Shown piece by piece: positions 46,009-57,440 of a DNA stretch of 64,000 nucleotides. Position 1 is the first letter of the stretch, and the number at the start of each line of letters is the position of its first letter. This DNA comes from Chamaelirium japonicum (lineage: Eukaryota > Streptophyta > Magnoliopsida > Liliales > Melanthiaceae), in contig OX393555.1 in assembly GCA_947650365.1 (NCBI GenBank), positions 15,464,251-15,528,250 on the forward strand, in the 5' to 3' direction. A program made the translations under genes and the position numbers. The notes beneath the pieces were generated by a model that did not search any database, was not told where the DNA came from, and worked only from the letters and a program-made list of their open reading frames with translations.

Positions 46009-47008
46009 CTTGGCATCCCTTCACAATGGTGGAAGTGTGGTCCAGGGGTAAATCTGAAAATCTGTAATTATTGGTTCACTGAAAATTTCTGCTGATGGTA
46101 TGGATGCGTAGAGCTCGGAAAGGGCTTCGATTCGGTACCAAGAACGTCCAAATCGGATGAAAAATGAGAGAGATATGGCGTTTTGAAGTTGTAGGGTCTT
46201 ATCGGGTCTGTTTTTTTGTAAACGGGTTGGATCCGAATTCAACTCGGGTTCAGCACTTAAGTGCAAAATATCAACTAGAAAGGTTGGGGATTTGAGGGCT
46301 GTTGGATGGGGATCGAAGGGTTGTGGTGGAGGAGTGAATTGGGAAAATAGTAAGGGGCAAAAGGGGGTTCGGATTAGGGTTTTTTTGTGGTGTTTGTTTT
46401 GTTGGCAGGTAGGGAAGGAGCAAAGGGCCGGCGGCTGCAGCTGGGAGCAACAAGGGGGCGGGTGCAGCGGCAGCAAACAGCACACAGGTATGTTTCTTCT
46501 TCCTTTTTCTCTTCTTTCCTTTTTCTTCTTCCCTTTTCTTCTTTCTTTCCTTCTATTCTTTTTTCTTTCCTTTTCTGCTTTCTTTCCTTCTATTCTTCTT
46601 TTCCTTTTCTGCTGCTGTCACAGATCTGATGGCAGATCTGATTTTTTTTTTGGCTGCGGGGTGCGCGGGAGCACGGAATAGGGGTGGTGGTTCAGCGGGT
46701 GGAGCGAGAGGAAGGGCCGGATTGCGGTGGATGGGCGGGCGGCAAAGGAGAGGGGTTCGGTTGAAGGAGGTTTCCTTTCGCTTCTCTTTTCTTTTCTCTC
46801 AACAGGTTTGATCTCTCTCTCTCTCTCCTTTTTTTTTTCTCAAGATCTGATTTCTTTTCTTTTTTTTGTTGGGATTGTAGGGCGATGTACCCGAAGAAGA
46901 TGACGACGAATCGGCGAGGATGGTGACGATGGAACGGCGACGATGACGATGGACGACGACGATCGAAGCGAAGATCGTTCGTGGTACGGAAACGCCACGA
47001 AGCCCGGA

Positions 47009-47020
47009 GCTCTGATACCA
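47009..47020 (-). other. Primer-binding site of the gag-only element
   Basis: TGGTATCAGAGC on the minus strand, complementary to initiator tRNA-Met, three bases from the LTR. Confidence 0.93.
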
Positions 47021-47023
47021 ACT

Positions 47024-47504
47024 TGATGCAGGCGCGCGTCGTCGAAGGGCGGTTGATGAAGGCGATGTAATATTTTTGGTATTTTCTTTGTAAAAAGATA
47101 ACTAGTGATACGGAATCACCAAGAGGAAGTGGCGGAGGGGGTAAGAACTGTGACAAAGAAGAAAAGACTAGAAGCTTAGACGAGAGGGGGCCTGAAATCC
47201 ATCAGGATACAAGGTGGGGACTCAAATCCATGAGCCAACGAAGGCATCCGCCATCAATTTTCATTCATCATAATCTCCTCCAATGGTTACAATGGGGGCC
47301 TTTAAATAGGTTAAAGAAAAGATAAAAATGGCAACAGATTTAAAAGCCAATAAGTATCATAACAACTTGCCTAAAATAAAGATCTCAAATAAAAAAAAGA
47401 TTCTAAATGATATCATAAGAAATATCCTGCCTTATCCATCTATGGCAGGTTAGGATGGGCCTTCGGGTGGGCCAACGGGCTTGGGCCCAAGTCGGATCAC
47501 ATCA
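47024..47504 (-). repeat. 5' LTR of the gag-only element
   Basis: 481 bp, ending GATCACATCA before the duplication GTTTT. Confidence 0.93.
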
Positions 47505-47731
47505 GTTTTGAATTTATAAGGGGTCGAGACTCGGAAGTTTGATTCAACAGAGCCCATATGAGAGTTTTGAATTTTGTCCTGATTGCTCTCCTCTCTAGCA
47601 ACGCCGGCTCTCCTCTCCAACACCGCCACCGATTACAGCGCATCTCCTCTCTAGCGAAGCCGCCACCCAACACTCCAAGGAACCCTAGCAGGCAGAGGAT
47701 CCCTAGCAGGTTCTTTATCTAACCCTAATAT

Positions 47732-47759
<28 letters not shown>

Positions 47760-47769
<10 letters not shown>

Positions 47770-48075
47770 GAAAGGTTTCGGACCTTCCAAAGGTGCGAGA
47801 AGATATATGATGCCTCTCGTGAGATTCTCCTTCAGATTGTTGCTCCTGGTGCCGATCAGATTGTCACTTCTGATGCGGTTATTCATGACAATTGTGGTCT
47901 ACCACATGGGAGTCAGATTGTTGCTACTGGGGCCGGTCAAATTGCCACTCCTGATGCGGCTATTTATGCCAACTGTTGTCTACCACATGGGAGTAAGATT
48001 GTTGCTACTGGTCCGATCAGATTGTCACTCCTAATGTGCCTATTCATGCCAACTATGGCCTACCACATGGAAGTA
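47760..48075 (+). pseudogene. Coding-like segment with three 27-residue repeats
   Basis: After a (CT)n tract and TAG at about 47766-47769, which together look like a splice acceptor, a frame opens reading RFRTFQRCEKIYDASREILL and then repeats of the form QIVAPGADQIVTSDAVIHDN CGLPHGS. Three copies start at 47833, 47914 and 47995 (81 bp apart, 27 codons). A one-base loss in the third copy breaks the frame. I do not recognise the protein. The segment lies inside the hAT-like shell and could be part of its original transposase gene or a captured host exon. Confidence 0.5.
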
Positions 48076-48275
48076 CTACTCGAGATCTTTGTTTGGTCCT
48101 ATTAGAAGCAATTTTAGTTGTAATAGCCTTTGTTATCTTTTCCAACATGTAATATGTTGTTATTGTTTGTGATGGATCGTGTATACTAGTTTATTATGTA
48201 TTGTGCCATTTTGATTGCAAGTCTTGCATAGAAGAAAGTTATTCATATTTTTATTGCATATATATATATATATAT

Positions 48276-48416
48276 TGTTAGGTGATGACAGCTAGGGTTT
48301 GGAGAGGAATAGAATGCATTCCATTGAGGGACTCAAGCCCAATATATGTACATGTATCACTATACAATCCGACCCGACTATACATTAAACCCGACCCATC
48401 TATATGTACATTAACA
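48276..48416 (-). repeat. 3' LTR of Copia copy 3
   Basis: 141 bp, TGTTAGGTGATGACAGC...ACATTAACA. Confidence 0.95.
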
Positions 48417-48429
48417 CTCCCCCTCAAAC

Positions 48430-49902
48430 TCACGGTGGATCATGAATCGAGAGTTTGCCTAGAAAATGCTGGAAGCGAGCAATCGTCAGGGGCTTTGTCA
48501 GAAAATCAGCAGTCTGCTCTGATGAGGAAATGAAAGGCAGGGAGATGGTGTGGTCGATAAACGCCTGGCGAACATAATAACAATCAACTTCAATATGCTT
48601 TGTTCGCTCATGGAAGACCGGGTTGCTAGCAATCTGAATAGCACTCCGGTTGTCACAGAAGAGATGAGTGGGCCCGGATATCACCACTCCTAAGTCGAGC
48701 AGAAGACGGCGAAGCCAGACAATCTCGGCGGTGGTGGAAGCCATAGCTCTGTATTCGGCTTCGGTGCTGGAGCGAGCAACAGACTCCTGCTTCTTGCTGC
48801 GCCACGAAATCAGTGAATCACCCAGAAACACACAGTATCCTGTAGTCGAGCGACGAGTGGCTGCATCTCCTGCCCAATCTGCATCGGAGTAGGCACGCAG
48901 CACCAACGGAGAGGTGGAGGGAAACAGTAGTGAACGGGTGATGGTGCCCCGGAGGTAGCGGATAATCCGAAGAACAGCTGCATAGTATACTGACCGTGGA
49001 GCCTGAACAAACTGACTGACAATGCCAACTGCATGGGCAATGTCTGGCCGGGTCATGGTGAGATAGACGAGCATCCCAACCAGCCTCTGGTAGCGGGAGA
49101 CATCCTGGAGCGGCTCACCGTCTGTAGCGAGAAGCTTCAAATTGAGCTCCATGGGTGTATCAGCAGTGCGCGTGTCCGTAAGAGCAGCATCAGCAAGGAT
49201 GTCGGAGATGTACTTCTGTTGGGAGACCAACAGACCACGAGCAGACCGGGCAATCTCAAGGCCCAAAAAGTAGCGAAGAGATCCCAGATCTTTCATCTCA
49301 AACTGACTCTGGAGGTGCCGCTGGAGAGAGGCGATGGTGGCACTGTCATCCCCAGTGATGATCATATCATCCACATAGAGGAGAAGAACTGCAATGCCCT
49401 GACTGGAGGAGCGAGTGAACAAGGCATAGTCGGAGTGACGCTCAACAAACCCGGCGGCCAGAACTGCACTGCGAAATCACTCAAACCAGGCACGAGGGGC
49501 CTGCTTGAGCCCATAGATGGCTCGGCGCAACCGACACACGTGCCCTGGAGGAACTGAAGTGCCCGGAGGAGGAGCCATGTAGACTTCCTCGGAGAGATCA
49601 CCGTGGAGAAACGCATTGGTGACATCCATCTGATGGAGAGGCCACCCTCGAGCAGCTGCCACAGCTAAGAGGGTGCGCACAGTAGTCATCCGAGCAACTG
49701 GAGCAAACGTCTCCTCGTAGTCAATCCCATACTCCTGGGAGAAGCCGCGAGCAACGAGGCGAGCCTTGTGCCGCTCAATGGATCCGTCAGGTCGAGTCTT
49801 GACCTTGAATATCCACTTGCAGCTAACAGGCACCACCCCGGAGGGACAAGGCACCAACTCCCAGGTCTTGGTCCGCTGAAAAGCCTCAAGTTCAACTGAC
49901 AT
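48430..49902 (-). pseudogene. Copia copy 3 RT-RNase H, one stop
   Basis: 49902-49477 gives the RT N-terminal half ([32 protein letters not shown]). A stop codon follows, where copy 1 has Arg, and the same frame continues at 49422-48430 with the catalytic LLLYVDDMIITGDD and a full RNase H region (SDADWAGDAATRRSTTGY). Apart from this stop the region is in one frame. Confidence 0.93.
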
Positions 49903-50027
49903 GGCCTGCCGCCATTTTGGATGTAACGCTGCCTCACGGTACGACTGGGGCTCCCGATGGGTGTGTATAGCAGTAAGAAAAGCCTGAAAGGATGGTGAAT
50001 AGGAGACACTGGCAGAGTAGCCAGAAG

Positions 50028-50132
50028 CAAGGTTGTCATACCGTGTATCGTATCGTGTATCGTTTTTCCTATTTTGTGTATCGTGTATCGTAACGTATCG
50101 TGTATCGTAAGATACGGTTAAATTTATATTTT

Positions 50133-50172
<40 letters not shown>

Positions 50173-50617
50173 AATATAGAAAGTACATACTAGAATATTA
50201 AATATGAAAAGTCAAGTAGAAGAGTAAGACATTCCCTATAATTTCACATTAAACATAACATTGGCCTATACAAAAAATATGATGTATATATTTATATAAA
50301 AAAGAAATCATATATAAGTATTATCTATGATCTATCAATATATTGTTCTCAAAATATTCGAATGGTCAATGAAGACAAAACAAAAACTCAAAAAGTAGGA
50401 AGATCTTATTTTTCAATCTCCACCGCATCTACATCATCAATTTGATCATCAACAATAGATAATTTATCACCACTTGCTTCTTTATCTTTCTCTGATATCT
50501 CTTGCACCTCTTATTTATTTTCATTCTCATCCTCATTGTCTTATTCAAAGTCATCCACTTCTTTCCTTTAGCCTTACTTTATGAACATAGATCCATTAGC
50601 CCTCTACTAAGAAGTAC

Positions 50618-50676
<59 letters not shown>

Positions 50677-51140
50677 GTAGAAATGGAATCCTATAACTAT
50701 TGAAATTAGCAAAGTTGTAGATATTTGGTGTTCTAAGCTCTAGAAAAATTTTAAAAACAAATGGCATTGGAATCCGACAACTCTAGAGAAAGATTTGTAA
50801 AACACCTATAAATTTCTAAAAAAAAATTAGTATCACTTCACTCTAAGTTAGAAAATATTCCTAAGTATTTTTTTAACGCTAAGAGACCTATATAGTCCTT
50901 TGGGAAATTAAGAGAAAAAAATTCATTTTAAAAGTTTCAAAAAAAAAAATAACAAACAAAAAAACATGTTTTCACCGTATCGGACCGTATCGTGTATCGT
51001 ATCGTATCGTAGCGTATCGTATAGTGTATCGTACGATACAGGAGAAAAACGATACGTAAACCCGATACGTATCGTTCTTCTCCTGTATCGTATCGTATCG
51101 TACGATACGTATCGTGTATCGTACAATACTAACAACACTG
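50028..51140. mobile_element. hAT-like element nested in Copia copy 3, duplication GCCAGAAG
   Basis: 1113 bp. The 8-bp duplication GCCAGAAG is at 50020-50027 and 51141-51148, created from the Copia linker sequence. The ends are CAAGGTTGTCATA and, complemented, CAGTGTTGTTAGTA. Both flanks are packed with GTATCG/CGATAC motifs. The AT-rich centre has two (AT)n tracts (50141-50169, 50624-50673). There is no coding capacity. Confidence 0.9.
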
Positions 51141-51929
51141 GCCAGAAGAGTCAGGAGAGTCAGAAGGAAAAGCAGAGTAGCCAAACCTGTCAGGAGAGTA
51201 GTCATATCTGTCAGGAGGGTGATGTTCGCGCGCCGGGTAGCGCCGAACAGGAGCAGGATCCACGACCGGGGAGGAGGGGGCAGCAACATCAGGTGAGGGA
51301 GTACCAGTGTGAACCGACGCTGGAGGAGGAGCTGCAGACCGACGTACATAGACACGAGTAACGGGTGGTGGTGGAGGTGGCGAGGGAGACTGAGGAGGAG
51401 GTGGTGGTGGTGGAGGTGGTGGTGGTGAGGGAGACTGAGGAGGTGGTGGTGGTGGTGGTGGCGGGGAAGATGGAGGTGGAGTAGGCGTGGGTGGGGCAAC
51501 AGAAAACGGTGGTAGAACGGGGATGTGGAGAGGTGATGAAGGCGAGGAGGGTGACGCAGGAGGCAAGGAAATATCCCGAGACTCAGGGGAAAAGTATGGG
51601 ACATCCTCAACAAAGGAAACGTGACGGGAGACACGGATCCGGCGAGCCAAGGGATCGTAACAACGATACCCCTTGTGCTCCCGACTGAGCCCCAAGTGAA
51701 CACACCGAACAGATCTCGCAGAGAGTTTGGTGCGCTCATGGGGAGGAAGAAGAACGAAGCACGTGCAGCCAAACTTGCGAAGAAGGGAGTAGTCAGGTGG
51801 GCTGGAGTGAAGGCTCTCATATGGGGTGGCACCGGACAGAGCAGATGACGGAGTGATATTGATGAGGTGGACAGCCGTCATGACAGCTTCAGCCCAGTAA
51901 GAGTGAGGAACAGACGCAGAGAGGAGCAA
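51129..51929 (-). pseudogene. Copia copy 3 integrase C-terminus and proline-rich linker
   Basis: Reads LLSASVPHSYWAEAVMTAVH, the end of integrase, then a linker with long PPPPP runs and VTRVYVRRSAAPPPAS, then VRRYPAREHHPPDRYDYSPD. It ends where the nested hAT-like element begins. The linker frame here agrees with copy 2 and shows which part of copy 1 is frame-shifted. Confidence 0.9.
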
Positions 51930-52028
51930 GGCTCGTGCGGTCTCAAGGACATGACGATGCTTGCGTTCGGCAACGCCGTTCTGCTCATGGGTGTGGGGAC
52001 AGGACTGCTGGTGAAGAGTGTCGTGAGA

Positions 52029-53309
52029 CTAAAGAATCTCACGCATCTCGGAGGAGAGGTACTCCTTGGCACAATCAGACCGAAAGGTCTTAATGCGCCG
52101 ACCAAACTGAGTGTGTATCATAGTAGTGAATCTCCTAAAGATGTGAGGGACTTCAGACCGATGACGCATAAGATAAACCCAGGTGCACCTAGAGTAGTCA
52201 TCGATGAAACACACATAGTACATGTAACCCGAAATGGATGCAACAAGTGTAGGACCCCAAATGTCCGAATGTACTAAATCAAATAACGCATCAGATTGGG
52301 AAGCACTAGCAGAGAATGGAAGAGATAGATGCTTTGCTAGTCTACAACCCGTACAAACAGAGAGAGGGGAGGACGCTCGACCCAAAGCGCCCGAACGGAA
52401 TACGCTTTTGAGTCGATCACTCGATATGTGACCTAACCTTCTATGCCACAGGTCGGCATCGGAGGTAACAGACATGACAGACGCAACAGGAACGGAAGAC
52501 ACATGGAGATGGTCCAGCTGGTAAAGTCCTCCTGCTCTACGGCCCAGCCCAATCCTCTGACCCGTCCGCGAATCCTGCACAACACAAACAGAAGGGGTGA
52601 AGGTGACAGTCAGACCAGAGTCGCAAAGAGAACTGATAGAGATCAGATTAATGTTAAGACGGGGGGCATGATGGACATGGGGTAGGATCAGGCGACCAGA
52701 AGGGTCAGAGGTAGTAGTGACGGATCCACATTGCGGAATAGGGACGAGAGTCCCATCCGCAGTGCGAACCTCCTGGTGGGTGGTAGTGGGAGAACAGTCA
52801 GTGAGGACAGTGGAGTCAAAGGTGAGGTGACAGGAGGCACCCGAGTTGAATATCCATGGAGCAGTAGTACCCGGAGTGGCAGAGAGACTGTGAGCTGTCG
52901 AAGAGCTGGTGGAGGCGAGGTACCGAAGCAGTAATTCCTCAAAGCGCTGGAGGCGGTCGGAGTAAGACCGAGACTGAGCAGAAGTACCCGGAGTGGCAGA
53001 GAGACCGTGATCTGTCGAAGAGCTGGTGGAGGCGAGGTATCGCAACAGTAACTCCTCAAAGCGCTGGAGGCGGTCGGAGTAAGACCGAGACGGAGCAGGA
53101 GTGGTGGCAGGCGGTGCTGGAGTAGGGAGATCAGCAGCAGCAGCAGTCTCGCCACCATGGCGGAGGAGACCCTGACGACGTCCACAATCAACTGATGTGG
53201 TGGAGGGACGTGGCCCGAGAATATCAGCAAAACGAGGAGACGGAGGGACCCGACGATCAGCGACGGTGTGCAGGCAATATGGGAGCCGAGAGATGCTGGA
53301 GGAAGCCAT
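52029..53309 (-). pseudogene. Copia copy 3 protease-integrase region with replaced gag
   Basis: 426 codons from MASSSISRLPYCLHTVADRR. The N-terminal 60 residues are shared with copy 2 but not with copy 1. Then RSYSDRLQRFEELLLRYLAS occurs twice in tandem, followed by WIFNSGASCHLT (protease; the copy 1 Asp is Asn here, so the active site is lost), LWHRRLGHISSD, CTGCRLAKHLSLPF and LVHSDIWGP. It ends at a TAG that replaces a Gln codon. No gag body or zinc knuckle is seen. Confidence 0.88.
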
Positions 53310-54849
53310 ATCTCGGAAGTACGGGGGCGAACCGGCACAAGGAAGGTCTGAGGCAGTCCGTACAGAGGAGACGGGCAGTTCGGTACAGAGGAGAAGGTGG
53401 GGCGGTGGGGCAGCAGGGGGTGCAGGAGCTGGCGAGGTTGCAGGGGAGGGGGCGGGTGAGTTGTCGGGGCAGAGGAAGGGGGGGCGGGGTGTCTGGGAGG
53501 TGTCGGGTGGGCTGCTGGAGGAGGCCGGAGGGGGCAGCCGGGTGGTGCGGAGGGGGCGAAGGGGGCTGCGGGTGGTGCGGAGGGGGGCTGTAGGGTGTCG
53601 GGAGGGGATCGGGGGGGGGGGGGGGGGGCTGTAGGCTATGCAGTCAAAGTCGGTAGTTGGCCCTAGTCGGCCAAGGGCCGACTAGGACTAGTCGGGACTA
53701 GTCGGGGACTAATTCGGGACTAGTCGACCAAAACTTATTCTAACCCCTCCCCCCCTCCCTAAACATATATGATATATGAACTAGTATAAATGTCAATAAG
53801 TATATGATATTAGTCGGTTAATAACAATGCATACCTTCACACTTCACAACATGGGTATAAATACATAAGTAACAGTCTAACAGAACACAGTTGTATTGGC
53901 TTCATGCCCATGCCAAAAGACTCAGAACTAAGAATTCATCACAATGTTTGTTTGATGATGTTTAATCAGTGAACAACCCCAATTTTGATTATAGGGTTAT
54001 ATGAATATCAACAAATAAACTAATTATTTGTCTATGTTTTTATCGGAGATTCTTAGGTGCTCAACAGAAGATTACATGGAAGAGCCATAGTTGTGAGTCT
54101 TGATACTCAAGACTTTGAGCCAATGTAAAAAAATCCAAACAAAATTGCTTGCAAAGACTCCTTTCAAAAAAAAATTTGCTTGCAAAATGCTGCCTGGGGA
54201 CTAGTCGGCAGTCGTTAGTCGGGGACTAGTCGGGCTAGTCGGGTCTAGTCGGGGACTAGTCGGGCTACCGCCCAGCAATGAAAAAATCAAAATAAATCGG
54301 TCGGCAAAATGCCGCCCAGCGACTAGTCGGGGACTAGTCCCGACTTTGATAGCATAGGCTGTAGGGTGGCGGGGGGTGACGGGGGGGGCGGGGGGGGGGG
54401 GGGGGGGGGGCGGAGGTGGCTGTAGGAGGGTCGGGGGGGGGGTTGGGGGGGCTGTAGGGGGGTCGGCGGGGTGCTGTAGGGCGGAGGCGGGGCCGGGGGG
54501 GGTGGGCGGGTGGAGAAGGGGGGGCCGGCGGGGTGCTGGAGGGCGGAGGAGGGGTGCCGGGGGTTGGGCGGGTGGAGAAGGGGGGGGGCCGGCGGTGGCT
54601 GTAGGCCGGAAGGGGGGGCCGGCGGGGTGCTGGAGGCCGGAAGGGGGGCCGGGGGGGTGCTGGAGGCCGGAAGGGGGGGCCGGCAGTGGCTGTAGGCCGG
54701 AAGGGGGGGCCGGCGGGGTGCTGGAGGCCAGAAGGGGGGCCGGGGGGGTGCTGGAGGCCGGAAGGGGGGGGCCGGGGGACTGCCGATCAGGTGAACGGAG
54801 GCCGGAGGAGATGACCGTCGTCGACGTCGCCGCGAGGGAGAACCCTAGT
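53310..54849 (-). other. G-rich (plus strand) leader of Copia copy 3
   Basis: Leader rich in G runs, like those of copies 1 and 2, interrupted by the hAT-like element at 53636-54357. The right part repeats GGCCGGCGGGGTGCTGGAGG-type units. Gly-rich frames are artefacts. Confidence 0.8.
53636..54357. mobile_element. hAT-like element nested in Copia copy 3 leader, duplication GCTGTAGG
   Basis: 722 bp. The duplication GCTGTAGG is at 53628-53635 and 54358-54365. Inverted ends: CTATGCAGTCAAAGTCGG against CTATGCTATCAAAGTCGG. The subterminal regions repeat GACTAGTCGGG about ten times in both orientations around an AT-rich centre. It is non-coding. Confidence 0.92.
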
Positions 54850-54861
54850 GCTCTGATACCA
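54850..54861 (-). other. Primer-binding site, Copia copy 3
   Basis: TGGTATCAGAGC on the minus strand directly after the 5' LTR. Confidence 0.95.
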
Positions 54862-54984
54862 TGTTAGGTGATGACAGCTAGGGTTTGGAGAGGAATAGAA
54901 TGCATTCCATTGAGGGACTCAAGCCCAATATATGTACATGTATCACTATACAATCCGACCCGACTATACATTAAACCCGACCCA
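54862..54984 (-). repeat. 5' LTR of Copia copy 3 (outer end lost in TA repeats)
   Basis: Identical to the left LTR up to GACCCATCTATAT. The expected last 15-18 bp (GTACATTAACA) are missing. Confidence 0.9.
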
Positions 54985-55090
<106 letters not shown>

Positions 55091-55189
55091 CGTATCCTTG
55101 CCGTATCCATATCTTAGTTTTTCAAGATTTGTCATGTCCCATATCTCTATCCGTATCTGTATCCGTGTTCGTGCTTCATAGGTTGCTAT

Positions 55190-56022
55190 ATATATTATAT
55201 ATAGGGGTGTGTTGTGTCTATTATATTTAATAAACATTAACATCAACATCCAAGTTTTATCCTATCGAGATGGAATGACTATAGACAAGTTCTCCGATTG
55301 GTTGTCATTGGTCAACCTAATGTCAACCCTCTAAGATTGGTGCCAAAAAACTAACCAAGGCAACTTAGCAAGAGGAGCAATGCCAAGAAACCTAAAAGAC
55401 CAGCTTCCAGTTAGGGAGACCTACCTTGAGGCTAGGGTTACGTAGTTTAAACTCATGCAATCAGGGAGTAATTATCCATGGTTTCTCTAGATTTGGAAAG
55501 AATTTGGATGAATTTGCTCTAGATTAGGAAAGAGTCTAGATGAAGAGGGTAAAAGATAAGAGTAGATATAGGGAATTACTTTTATCTCTATGACACAAGT
55601 ATAATCCAAAGAGCTGAAATATTCTCATTTAATAAACACTAAAAGAAATAAAAGAATATATAATAGGAGGCTAATTAGTGTGAATATTTATGTTTAACTT
55701 AAATCATATTAAACATATAATAATTATGACACAATAATATCAACAAATAAGTGCCTAAGCAGTCCTCGCCAATGTGGGGGGCCCCCACCAAACTGCTCGG
55801 GCAGATGACTTAGGTGGACTGCTTTGATGACACTAATTGTTAAGGTCAGAGATTTAATCTCAAGCCTTCTCTGGTTTATCTCTACCTTATCTTTGTTCGA
55901 AATTCTTGTCAGCTCTTTTTTTTCTACATCACTTACCAACATTTAAATCAGGTAATGCTGAGTTACCAATTTTATATAACTATGCCCATGGAAAAATTAA
56001 TTTATAGTAAAATATTTTGCAG
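55190..56022. other. Intron sequence, nothing recognised
   Basis: AT-rich intron before the last coding exon, with no element ends or coding signal. Confidence 0.4.
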
Positions 56023-56166
56023 GAATTTGTTGTAGATCCTGTTGATGATTACGTCCCTCCAGATTTCGTTACAGAAAAGGGCTTCTTTTTCTCAAACCCT
56101 GTCAAGCATTCTATGGACGGGTCATTTGCAGCTCGTCTGGTTCGGTCCTTGGAGAACCCACCCTAA
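56023..56166 (+). CDS. Methyltransferase exon G (last coding exon)
   Basis: Acceptor TTTTGCAG. Reads EFVVDPVDDYVPPDFVTEKG, FFFSNPVKHSMDGSFAARLV, RSLENPP, stop TAA at 56164-56166. The SMDGSFAARLVR stretch is the C-terminal motif of the family (D-G-F-A-A-R/L) that closes the Rossmann-like sheet. 144 nt. Confidence 0.95.
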   Translation, partial: EFVVDPVDDYVPPDFVTEKGFFFSNPVKHSMDGSFAARLVRSLENPP

Positions 56167-56177
56167 CCACCATGTAG

Positions 56178-56271
56178 GTGAGTGCAACATACTGTAACTC
56201 TGTTTAAGAAGCTCATGGAGTCGCTTACTTACTGCAGAAATCCTGAACTCATCTTTAGCTTGTAACTGCAG
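56178..56271 (+). other. Likely 3' UTR intron
   Basis: A strong donor, TAG/GTGAGTG, lies 11 nt after the stop, with acceptor CTGCAG at 56271 and an alternative ACTGCAG at about 56237. So close to the stop codon it would not be expected to trigger nonsense-mediated decay. Inferred from splice signals only. Confidence 0.5.
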
Positions 56272-57000
56272 TTCCGGTGGACCCCAATCAACTCCACAGG
56301 TGCTGATCGCGGAGATATTTTATCCAAGGCTTTTTGTTTAATGAGAAGTGATCACTCACAGAAGTGAAGATGGGCCGAGATGCTTGATCAAAGGAGGCCG
56401 AGGAATTCCCAGTTTGCACGTAATTGTTTCTTGCGATCATGATGGCTTATGATTGACGGCTTGGCATCAAGAAAAGATTAAAGAAAGCTTGGGTTTATTG
56501 ATGATTCAAGAAACTATTTCGCCATTTGTACAAAGTATGATTAAATGACTGACCTGTGGTCAGTTGTATCAAAAAAACTTTAGGGAATTATGGGTTTGTT
56601 GTACATTGGTAGAACCTGTTGTCAATTCCATCATAGAAATCTGATTTGATGAACAGTGGATGGCATGGATGTCTGCAAGTTTACAGCTTTGAATGTGGGT
56701 TAGTTGGATCATGAACAGTGCTTGTGGTTTAGTTGTATCATGAACAGTGGTTGTTTTGTCTCTTTACTCTGCACTCAACCCTTGATGTATGGAAGCTGCT
56801 CCATTTGTACTCCATCCTCCAGAGTCTTGGGTGGTGGTGTGTGAGAATGCATGGATTGAAGTTTAGAGAGTTTTTTTGGGATAATGTGTTAGGTCCTAGT
56901 ACTAGGAGATGGTATATTTGCTAGAGGACAAAACAAACATTTGGGTTTAGTGTATAGTCCCTCTTAAAGACACATTTGTATAGTAAGTCCACAACTGAAA
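56272..57000 (+). other. 3' UTR and downstream region of the methyltransferase gene
   Basis: AT-rich, non-coding. TTTAATGAGAAG, GAATTATG and similar A/T-rich stretches could serve polyadenylation, but no single site stands out. Confidence 0.4.
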
Positions 57001-57029
57001 ACGTTGATCTTTTCAACCCTTTAAATGAT

Positions 57030-57440
57030 AAAACTACCCCTCCAACAAGAGTATCGATTCGTCCTCAACAAGATTATCAATTCAGTTTGGTAAGAGTATC
57101 GATTAGCCAAATTGATATTGTTGCTATAGTGATTTCATTGTAGCTGCTATAGTTAAATCACTGTAGTTACTACAGTGAAATTATTATAGTAACAATATAC
57201 ATTTTCTTTGATAAAGGTGCCAATTAACCAAAATGATATAGTTGCTACAGTGATTTTACTGTAGCAACGTTATCCATTCAGTTTGGTAAGAGTACAAATT
57301 AACCGAATTGATATTTTGCTACAGTGAAATTACTGTAGCAACAGCTACATGCACAATATCAACCGGTGAATTGATACTCTTGTTGGAGACGAATTGATAC
57401 TGTTGCTGGCGATGAATAGATACTCTTGCTGGACAAATTG
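57030..57440. repeat. Imperfect tandem repeats with TTGCTACAGT hairpins
   Basis: Three to four diverged units of about 70-100 bp combine AAGAGTATCGATTANCC, AAATTGATAT and TTGCTACAGTGA. Two perfect hairpins: 57241-57251 with 57258-57268 (GTTGCTACAGT / ACTGTAGCAAC) and 57316-57325 with 57332-57341. Confidence 0.85.

Larger units (their letters stand above)
44733..47504 (-). mobile_element. Gag-only LTR retrotransposon (2.77 kb)
   Basis: Target duplication GTTTT (44728-44732 and 47505-47509). LTRs are 44733-45215 and 47024-47504, about ten substitutions and one small indel apart. The primer site TGGTATCAGAGC lies 3 bp inside the 5' LTR. The 1.8-kb internal region has one gag-like frame and no protease, integrase or RT. 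It is therefore a non-autonomous element that keeps gag, moved by enzymes supplied in trans. It is antisense to the host gene and inserted in the hAT-like shell. Confidence 0.92.

Noticed and set aside
54376-54867. 163-codon Gly-rich plus frame
   Set aside because: Low-complexity leader of Copia copy 3.
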